DNA from: an uncultured Hyphomicrobium sp.
Lineage (GTDB): Bacteria; Pseudomonadota; Alphaproteobacteria; Rhizobiales; Hyphomicrobiaceae
Length of the DNA: 51,236 nucleotides
Assembly: GCF_902826555.1 (NCBI RefSeq)
Contig: NZ_CADEFI010000006.1
Location: 69,723-120,958, forward strand
Direction: 5' to 3'
Part shown: one piece after another, positions 44,203-51,236 of the stretch
How the letters are laid out: each line of letters starts with the position of its first letter
Position numbering within the stretch: position 1 is the first letter of the stretch
Translations under genes and position numbers: made by a program
The notes under the pieces: model-generated
Told to the model about the DNA's origin: nothing
The model's database searches: none
Seen by the model: the letters and a program-made list of their open reading frames with translations, nothing else

Positions 44203-45498
44203 TCACGCCGCCCGTTTGAAGCTCGCAACGAAGAAGCCGTCGGTTCCATGCGAGGCAGGTGTAAGCAGCAGCGTTTGCGTCGAACCGTCGGCTGAGGCGG
44301 GCGCCGCGCCGCCAACCGTCGCTGGCCAGATGTCGCCGTAAGGCACGGTGGCGAAATTTGGAAACGCTCCAACAAACCACGCAACCTGATCGACATTTTC
44401 CTCCGGCAGCACGGAGCACGTGACGAAAGTGAGGCGTCCGCCCGGCTTGACCAGCCCCGCCGCGAGCGAAAGCACGTCCCGCTGCTCGGTCTGCCGGATC
44501 GCGAGCGCCTCCGGCCGGAGCCGCCACTTCGCGTCCGGCTTGCGCCGCCAGGTTCCCGATCCCGAGCACGGGGCATCGACGAGAACGGTATCGAAGCGCG
44601 GCCCCAACGCGTCCAGAGCCGCGCGGTCGCCGGCCTCCAGCACCTGGACGTTCCTCACGCCGGCCCGCTGCAGACGCTCGAAGATAGGCCGGAGTTGCCC
44701 CTTGTCGGCGTCGTAGGCGTAGATCTGACCAGTGTTTTGCATGGCCGCCGCGAGTGCCAAGGTTTTGCCACCGGCGCCGGCGCAGAGATCGAGCACCTGC
44801 TGGCGCGGCCCGGCACCCGAAAGCGCTGCCGCGATCTGGCTGCCTTCGTCCTGCACCTCGAACCAGCCCTTGCCGTGCGCCGCCTCAGCCTCGACGTGCG
44901 GGCTCTTGGCGGACCCCTCGGGCGCAGGGATGCGCACACCGAAAGGCGCAAATCGTGCCGGCGTGGCGCCAATCTTGGCGAACGCACCGAGCAGCTTCTC
45001 CCGCGTCGCCTTGATCGCGTTGGCCCGGAGATCGATCGGCGCCCGCTCGGCCATGGCCCGCCCTTCCGCGATCGCACGCTCGCCGAAGGCCCGCACGAAC
45101 GACGGCATCAGCCATTCGGGAACGTCGGCGGCCACATGCGCCGCAGCGTCGGCCGGAAGCCCGGCCACCAAATGCGCCCGCTCCTCGTCGCTCAACGGCT
45201 CCGGTGCATGCGGACTGCCGTCGCACACCGCGATCACATCGTCGGCCGAAAGCCCGAGCGCCCTTGGCGCCGCCGCAATGGCCATCGCGCGTGGTGTGTG
45301 CGCACCCATCTGCGCCGCAAGCGACAGTCGCCGCCGAAGAACGTCATAGACCAGCGTGCCGATCGCTGCGCGGTCGCCCGAGCCCGCGAACCGATGCCGC
45401 TTGCCCCAGTCCTGCAGCGCCGTCGAAGCCGGCTGATGGCGCGCGAAGATATCCTCCAGCACCTCGGCCGCGGCTTTGATACGCCCACCCGGTCTCAC
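44203..45498 (-). CDS. RsmB/NOP-family 5-methylcytosine RNA methyltransferase
   Basis: 431 aa. An N-terminal NusB-like helical domain (AAEVLEDIFARHQPASTALQ, GDRAAIGTLVYDVLRRRL) precedes the catalytic domain: VLDLCAGAGGKTLALAAAMQ, TVLVDAPCSGSGTWRRKPDA with the PC motif, and RLTFVTCSVLPEENVDQV with the second catalytic Cys in TCS. This matches RsmB-type enzymes methylating C967 of 16S rRNA, though RsmF-like targets are possible. It is last in a guaB–MAPEG–rsmB operon with gaps of 19 and 30 nt. Confidence 0.92.
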   Translation of the reverse strand: MRPGGRIKAAAEVLEDIFARHQPASTALQDWGKRHRFAGSGDRAAIGTLVYDVLRRRLSLAAQMGAHTPRAMAIAAAPRALGLSADDVIAVCDGSPHAPEPLSDEERAHLVAGLPADAAAHVAADVPEWLMPSFVRAFGERAIAEGRAMAERAPIDLRANAIKATREKLLGAFAKIGATPARFAPFGVRIPAPEGSAKSPHVEAEAAHGKGWFEVQDEGSQIAAALSGAGPRQQVLDLCAGAGGKTLALAAAMQNTGQIYAYDADKGQLRPIFERLQRAGVRNVQVLEAGDRAALDALGPRFDTVLVDAPCSGSGTWRRKPDAKWRLRPEALAIRQTEQRDVLSLAAGLVKPGGRLTFVTCSVLPEENVDQVAWFVGAFPNFATVPYGDIWPATVGGAAPASADGSTQTLLLTPASHGTDGFFVASFKRAA

Positions 45499-45528
45499 GA
45501 GCTTGGTCCTGCGCTTGAAGGGGACGGC

Positions 45529-45963
45529 CTAGGCACCGGTGGCCGAGAAGAAGATGATGCGGATGGCGAACAGCACCCACATGACGAGGAGCACCGCAGA
45601 ACCCGCGAGGTAAGCGTAGGAGCGGTGCGGTTGCTTGTTCGGGCCCGTATGAATGTAAGCGTGATAGAGACGAGCCGCCACGAACAGCCAGGCCAGGATC
45701 ACGAACACGATGTTGACCTGGCTCGTGATCATGAGAAACGCCACGACGGCATAGAACAGGATCGGCGTCTCGAGCTGATTGTGGAAGGCGTTCGAGATCT
45801 GCATCGCGCGCGCCGGCCACTTCTGCTGGCGGAGTGAGACGTCGCTGAACTGCACGTCGCCCCGCTTGTAGGCGCCCACGCGCTCGATGCGCATCCAGAC
45901 CTGCAGGAAGAACGTCAGCGCGACCTGAACAAACACCGGATAGAGAATGGCGGTCTGGGTCAA
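45529..45963 (-). CDS. MAPEG family membrane protein
   Basis: 144-aa protein with four transmembrane helices. MAPEG landmarks: FVQVALTFFLQVWMRIERVG, ISNAFHNQLETPILFYAVVA and RLYHAYIHTGPNKQPHRSYA, where eukaryotic relatives bind glutathione. It may be a glutathione-dependent membrane transferase; bacterial members are mostly uncharacterised. It lies 19 nt after guaB and 30 nt before the rsmB-like gene. Confidence 0.9.
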   Translation of the reverse strand: MTQTAILYPVFVQVALTFFLQVWMRIERVGAYKRGDVQFSDVSLRQQKWPARAMQISNAFHNQLETPILFYAVVAFLMITSQVNIVFVILAWLFVAARLYHAYIHTGPNKQPHRSYAYLAGSAVLLVMWVLFAIRIIFFSATGA

Positions 45964-45982
45964 GGTCGTGCCCTCCTGAGGC

Positions 45983-47784
<1,802 letters not shown>

Positions 47785-47874
47785 ATGAAGATTTGGTCCA
47801 AGCCCGCCGTGCGCGAGCAGGAAGTTGGCCTCGAGGTGACGAGCTACCTCCCGGCAGAGATCGACATCATCTGA
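47785..47874 (+). CDS. pqqA: Coenzyme PQQ precursor peptide PqqA
   Basis: A 29-residue peptide, MKIWSKPAVREQ… with the conserved block GLEVTSYLPAEIDII. PqqA is the ribosomal precursor of pyrroloquinoline quinone; the Glu and Tyr that are cross-linked by PqqE correspond to Glu17 and Tyr21 in the E-V-T-S-Y motif. Length and motif closely match methylotroph PqqA (EVTSYESAEID in Methylorubrum, as I recall). AGGAGG lies 8 nt upstream, an excellent ribosome-binding site. No pqqB, C, D or E follows; rlmE converges on it, so this is an orphan copy whose processing enzymes must be elsewhere. Confidence 0.9.
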   Translation: MKIWSKPAVREQEVGLEVTSYLPAEIDII

Positions 47875-47887
47875 TTGATGATGAAGA

Positions 47888-47911
47888 TTGGCTCGCGCAC
47901 TGGCGAGTCGA
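47888..47911 (+). repeat. Hairpin just downstream of pqqA
   Basis: TTGGCTCGC (47888–47896) pairs with GCGAGTCGA (47903–47911) using two G·U pairs, loop GCACTG. It starts 14 nt past the pqqA stop and may stabilise or end the short pqqA message; no U-run follows. Confidence 0.4.
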
Positions 47912-47979
47912 AGTGGCACGGCGGTCGAGCAAGCGGCCGCCGTTGCCTTTTGTGGGCACCGCCGTTCTGAGTATCGGCC

Positions 47980-48726
47980 CTATGCGCGCCCCTTGAAGCC
48001 CGTCGCGAGCACGTAGAGCTCCGCACTTCCGGACCGGCTGGCCGGTGGCTTCACATGACGGACGATTGCAAAGCGCTGCTTGAGAAAATCCAAGAGATCG
48101 CGCTCCGTCCCGCCCTGAAAAACTTTGCAAAGAAACGCGCCGCCCGGTGCCAGCACGTCCCCGGCAAAGTGCGCGGCCGCTTCCGCCAGCATCATGATTC
48201 GCAAGTGATCGGTCTTGGTGTGCCCGACCGTCGACGCCGCCATGTCGGATAAAACGACATCCGCTGCGCCATCGCGCAGCTTGTCCTTGAGCCACGTCTC
48301 GGCGCCGTCCTCCATGAAATCGAGCGTCGTCGATACGACGCCCGCGAGCGGCTCCATATCGAGAATGTCGATGGCGATCACCTGCCCGCGCCCTGCGATC
48401 GACTGCACGCGCTCGGCTGCGATCTGGCTCCAGCCTCCGGGCGCCGCCCCGAGATCCACCACGCGCCCGCCGGGTTTCAGAAAGCGGTACTTGTCATCGA
48501 TCTCGATCAGCTTGTAGGCAGCCCGCGACCGGAAACCCGCGCGCTTCGCCGCCGCCACATAAGGATCGTTGAGCTGGCGTTCGAGCCATCGCTGCGACGA
48601 CGGCGTGCGGCTGCGCGCCGTCTTGAGCCGCACATTGAGCTCGCGCTGCCCTCCCGAGTGATCGAGCGCGCTCCCGGAGCCCTTCTTGCTGCCGGACCCC
48701 CGTCCTGATTTACCCTTCATGCGCAT
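47980..48726 (-). CDS. rlmE: 23S rRNA (uridine2552-2'-O)-methyltransferase
   Basis: FtsJ/RrmJ-type enzyme, 248 aa from ATG 48726 (48720 also in frame). A basic Gly/Ser/Lys-rich leader of about 25 residues precedes the domain. SAM motif: RVVDLGAAPGGWSQIAAERV. The K-D-K-E tetrad is visible: Lys in SRAAYKLIEIDD, Asp in VLSDMAASTVGHTKTDH, Lys in FLCKVFQGG, Glu in SAELYVLATGFK. Its start lies 5 nt after the ppx/gppA stop, indicating one operon. Confidence 0.95.
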   Translation of the reverse strand: MRMKGKSGRGSGSKKGSGSALDHSGGQRELNVRLKTARSRTPSSQRWLERQLNDPYVAAAKRAGFRSRAAYKLIEIDDKYRFLKPGGRVVDLGAAPGGWSQIAAERVQSIAGRGQVIAIDILDMEPLAGVVSTTLDFMEDGAETWLKDKLRDGAADVVLSDMAASTVGHTKTDHLRIMMLAEAAAHFAGDVLAPGGAFLCKVFQGGTERDLLDFLKQRFAIVRHVKPPASRSGSAELYVLATGFKGRA

Positions 48727-48731
48727 GAAAA

Positions 48732-49922
48732 CTACCCTGGGCGCTGCCGGCGCCGGCGGCGTCCGGCGCGATAGACGCCATCCTCGTTCATCAGCGTCGC
48801 GAGAATCCCCTCCCGCAGACCACGATCGGCCACACGCAGGCGCTCCGCGGGCCACATCCTGAGAATGGCTTCGAGAATCGCGCAACCGGCCAGCACCAGG
48901 TCCGCGCGCTCCTGACCGATGCAGGGCTCCGCGACACGCTCCTCGTAGGAGCACCGCAAGAGCCCGGACGTGACCGCCTGGATATCATTGATCGCGAGCC
49001 AGCACCCGTCGACACGGGCCCGGTCGTAGCGCTTGAGGCCGAGGTAGATGCCGGCGACCGTCGTCACGGTGCCCGAAGTGCCGAGCAGGTGCACGTTCCC
49101 GCCATTCGCCAGTGCGCGAAATTCGTGCAGCGATTCCCACGGCTTCACGAGACCGGTGACATACGCCACCATGTCCTCGAAGCTCTCTGGCGTCACATTG
49201 TGGCCGCCGAACCGCTCCGCGAGCGTAACCACACCGACCGGCAACGAGGTCCAGGCGCGGATATGCGGTTTGACGCCCGGACGTTTGCCGCCGTTGTTGT
49301 CGTCGGCGGCTCGGCCGCCCTGCGTAAGATCGAGCCAGATCAGCTCCGACGATCCGCCACCGATATCGAACACCAGAACGTAGTCCGCGCGGTAGTCGAT
49401 CAGTGAGGCACAGCCCGAAACAGCGAGGCTCGCTTCCGTCTCCCGGTCGAGCACCTCGAGCTTCAAGCCGACCTCGCGCTCCACGCGGCGCAGGAAATCG
49501 CGTCCGTTGCTGGCGATCCGGCACGCCTCCGTTGCAACGCATCGCGCGCGCGCCACGTCGTTACGCTGAAGCTTGGCGGCACAAACCCTGAGCGCGTCGA
49601 TCGTGCGCCGCATGGCGGCGTCCGAGAGCCGCCCGGTCTGCGAGACCCCCTCGCCCAGCCGGATGATGCGCGAAAACGCATCGACCACGCGAAAGCCGCG
49701 CCGCGAGGGCCGCGCCAGCAGCAGACGGCAGTTGTTCGTTCCAAGATCGAGAGCGCCGTAGATCGGGCCGCGATCGCCGCCAGCCCCTTGATGAGCGTTC
49801 CGGATGCGGCCCGCGTGCGGGGGACCGTCAGAACGAGCCTTGCTGCCTCCCGATTTGTCGGAGGCACGCTGCGGATCTTGAGAGGGAGCGCCGACTCGCT
49901 CGTCGTCTGTCAATTCCGACAC
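48732..49922 (-). CDS. Exopolyphosphatase/guanosine pentaphosphatase family (Ppx/GppA)
   Basis: 396 aa from GTG 49922 (GGGAAAA upstream). After about 50 low-complexity residues the ASKHA fold begins with IYGALDLGTNNCRLLLARP, then SRIIRLGEGVSQTGRLSDAA, ATEACRIASNG, and the second phosphate loop VLVFDIGGGSSELIWLDL. The catalytic Glu is expected in RETEASLAVSG. LLGTSGTVTTVAGIYLGLKR completes the nucleotide-site pattern. Members hydrolyse polyphosphate or pppGpp; which cannot be told. It is a short, two-domain form without the HD-like C-terminal domain. Confidence 0.92.
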   Translation of the reverse strand: MSELTDDERVGAPSQDPQRASDKSGGSKARSDGPPHAGRIRNAHQGAGGDRGPIYGALDLGTNNCRLLLARPSRRGFRVVDAFSRIIRLGEGVSQTGRLSDAAMRRTIDALRVCAAKLQRNDVARARCVATEACRIASNGRDFLRRVEREVGLKLEVLDRETEASLAVSGCASLIDYRADYVLVFDIGGGSSELIWLDLTQGGRAADDNNGGKRPGVKPHIRAWTSLPVGVVTLAERFGGHNVTPESFEDMVAYVTGLVKPWESLHEFRALANGGNVHLLGTSGTVTTVAGIYLGLKRYDRARVDGCWLAINDIQAVTSGLLRCSYEERVAEPCIGQERADLVLAGCAILEAILRMWPAERLRVADRGLREGILATLMNEDGVYRAGRRRRRQRPG

Positions 49923-50145
49923 GTCTTTTCCCCAGAGCCTGGATCCGGGGGACGGGCGTCGAGCGCCGGCTCACCCTCTCGTCAGGCCATTGTCTGGCTG
50001 CATCTGGAGCCAATGTAGCAGCTGGCCACGCCCCGTAAAGCGAAAGCGCGCGTATCGGTTTACATCGGGGAAAACCGGCCCGTGACAACGGTGCGGACAT
50101 CATGTCAGATCCTGCCCGTCCAGAGTTTTACGAACACCTTTCCCG

Positions 50146-51000
50146 ATGCAGCGATCCGCCACCCGGCTCACGGTCCTCGCCCTCCTTGCCATCTCGGCGA
50201 TCTCGCGCGACGCGTGGGCCGAAGCAGAGAGCAAGCCGGCAAAGCGTCCTGAAGCCGTTGCGGGCCAGCGCATCGCCGCGGCTTATCCGGAAGCGATCGA
50301 AAAGATCGACGGCAATTGGCTGGTCTGGCGCGACGGAACCCGCATGCCCCTCGACGACGGAGTGGGCGCGAAATCGTTCACGGCCTGGCTCGACAACCCT
50401 GACATCGAGGACATGCTGCGGCTGCCTTACGTCGCGGGTGCCGGCCCGGCAGAGCCCGCGCCCGACGACGATCCCGGCCGCGCCCGCAACGCGGCGTTCT
50501 TTGACAAGATGTATGGCGACTGTCGCAAGGGCGAGGTGAAAGGCAAGCTGACGACCATCACGTGGCTGCCGTCGACGGCGGGCCAGCGTCTCGAGGTCAC
50601 GACCGTGAACGGTGTAGCCCAGCGCCTCGAGGCGATTTCGAAAGAGCTCGATAGCCTGCCGCCGTCGTTCCGCAAGTTTCTTGCCCCCGCGGGCGGAACC
50701 TACAATTGCCGCTCCATCGCCGGTACGCCCCGGACATCCGCCCATGGCTACGGCATCGCCATCGACATCGCCGTGGGGCAGTCCGACTACTGGCGGTGGG
50801 CGGGCGGCGCGTCGGGCAAAATCGCCTACCGCAACCGCATCCCGCTCGAGATCGTCCATATCTTCGAGCGCCACGGCTTCATCTGGGGTGGCCGCTGGTA
50901 CCACTACGACACCATGCATTTTGAGTATCGTCCGGAGCTCTTGCCGCTTTTGGAACCCGGCGCCGGTCCTGAGCCTCCGCCCGCGCCCGCGGAAAAATAA
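50146..51000 (+). CDS. M15 family D-alanyl-D-alanine carboxypeptidase-like protein, exported
   Basis: 284 aa. A signal peptide (TRLTVLALLAISAISRDAWA, cut near WAEAE) suggests periplasmic location. The C-terminal half contains M15 zinc-site residues: TSAHGYGIAIDIAV (His, Asp) near residue 204 and YHYDTMHFEYRPEL (His) near 260, with ERHGFIWGGRWYH between, matching the VanY/M15_4 type. The N-terminal part with WLVWRDGTRMPLDDG resembles a small sheet domain. A Pro/Glu-rich tail ends it. Ribosome-binding site is weak. Likely cleaves wall peptides. It is the second M15-type protein here. Confidence 0.85.
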   Translation: MQRSATRLTVLALLAISAISRDAWAEAESKPAKRPEAVAGQRIAAAYPEAIEKIDGNWLVWRDGTRMPLDDGVGAKSFTAWLDNPDIEDMLRLPYVAGAGPAEPAPDDDPGRARNAAFFDKMYGDCRKGEVKGKLTTITWLPSTAGQRLEVTTVNGVAQRLEAISKELDSLPPSFRKFLAPAGGTYNCRSIAGTPRTSAHGYGIAIDIAVGQSDYWRWAGGASGKIAYRNRIPLEIVHIFERHGFIWGGRWYHYDTMHFEYRPELLPLLEPGAGPEPPPAPAEK

Positions 51001-51162
51001 GCCTTTGGGGAGACAGCCGCCTGCCGTTCTTGCGCGACCGGAGGCGAGCTGTTATACGGCCCCACTCGGCGCGCCGGATCCTGAACGGCGTCAGATCCTA
51101 TCCGTCTGACGCTCGGCACGGTCCAAGCCGGTTTACACCGGACGCGCGCCCGATCCCGGCTT

Positions 51163-51236
51163 TGGGGGATCGTCTAATGGTAGGACTGCAGACTCTGACT
51201 CTGCCTGTCTAGGTTCGAATCCTAGTCCCCCAGCCA
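51163..51236 (+). tRNA. tRNA-Gln (anticodon CUG)
   Basis: Full cloverleaf of 74 nt including encoded CCA. Acceptor stem TGGGGGA/TCCCCCA, D arm GTCTAATGGTAGGAC, anticodon arm GCAGA-CTCTGAC-TCTGC with anticodon CTG, variable CTGT, T arm CTAGG-TTCGAAT-CCTAG, discriminator G. It ends at the last base of the window. Reads CAG codons. Confidence 0.97.

Noticed and set aside
51001-51236. tRNA-Gln as an attachment site of an integrated element
   Set aside because: The window ends at the tRNA; no integrase or duplicated tRNA 3' end is visible on this side.

Overview
The window is about 51 kb of high-GC DNA with dense, mostly housekeeping genes and no phage, transposase, integrase or CRISPR array. Gene content and order (rne–amiC–mrcA–prfB; aroQ–accB–accC–aat; two-component yej transporter; alphaproteobacterial CycM-type cytochrome; RNase E with a large insertion in its S1 region) point to an alphaproteobacterium of the order Hyphomicrobiales. 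An orphan pqqA suggests a methylotroph or PQQ user such as a Hyphomicrobium relative; this placement is inference from gene content.

Layout. 9–7958 (minus): a five-gene oligopeptide/microcin C-type ABC importer, yejA1-yejA2-yejB-yejE-yejF, with two different binding proteins in tandem. 8241–11651: membrane cytochrome c (minus), then kdsB, pheA and an SDR oxidoreductase (plus). 11671–19244 (minus): M48 protease with TPR repeats, DsbA-like protein, aroQ, accB, accC, aat and two RNA-methyltransferase-type genes. 19507–25028: aminotransferase (plus), M15-like peptidase and rne (minus) with a hairpin-rich leader. 25852–31152 (plus): amiC, PBP1A and prfB, the last with a textbook +1 programmed frameshift. 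31257–31421 (plus): a predicted small RNA of four hairpins, each closing a 7-nt C-rich loop, ending in a strong terminator. 31523–36547: Tat-exported aldo/keto reductase, an MFS/NTT-like carrier, a DUF1348–TetR pair with a double palindromic operator, an orphan plus-strand terminator and a lower-GC glucuronyl C5-epimerase-like gene. 36654–39364 (minus): ArsC-like, GNAT and guaA with in-frame 30-bp repeats past its stop. 39634–43989: two tandem, divergent Aat-family transferases (plus) facing tspO and a methyltransferase/ATP-grasp fusion (minus). 44203–51236: guaB–MAPEG–rsmB-like operon, orphan pqqA, rlmE, ppx/gppA, an M15 peptidase and tRNA-Gln(CUG).

How genes fit together. amiC, mrcA, the two M15-type peptidases and the Yej importer all touch peptidoglycan or peptide turnover. 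accBC, aroQ, pheA, kdsB, guaA and guaB are core biosynthesis. rne, prfB, aat, tRNA-Gln and at least four RNA-methyltransferase genes belong to RNA and protein metabolism. The least explained items are the C-rich-loop RNA, the Aat-like pair beside the methyltransferase/ATP-grasp fusion, the orphan pqqA and the orphan terminator at 35150. All calls come from reading the sequence; no database search was run.
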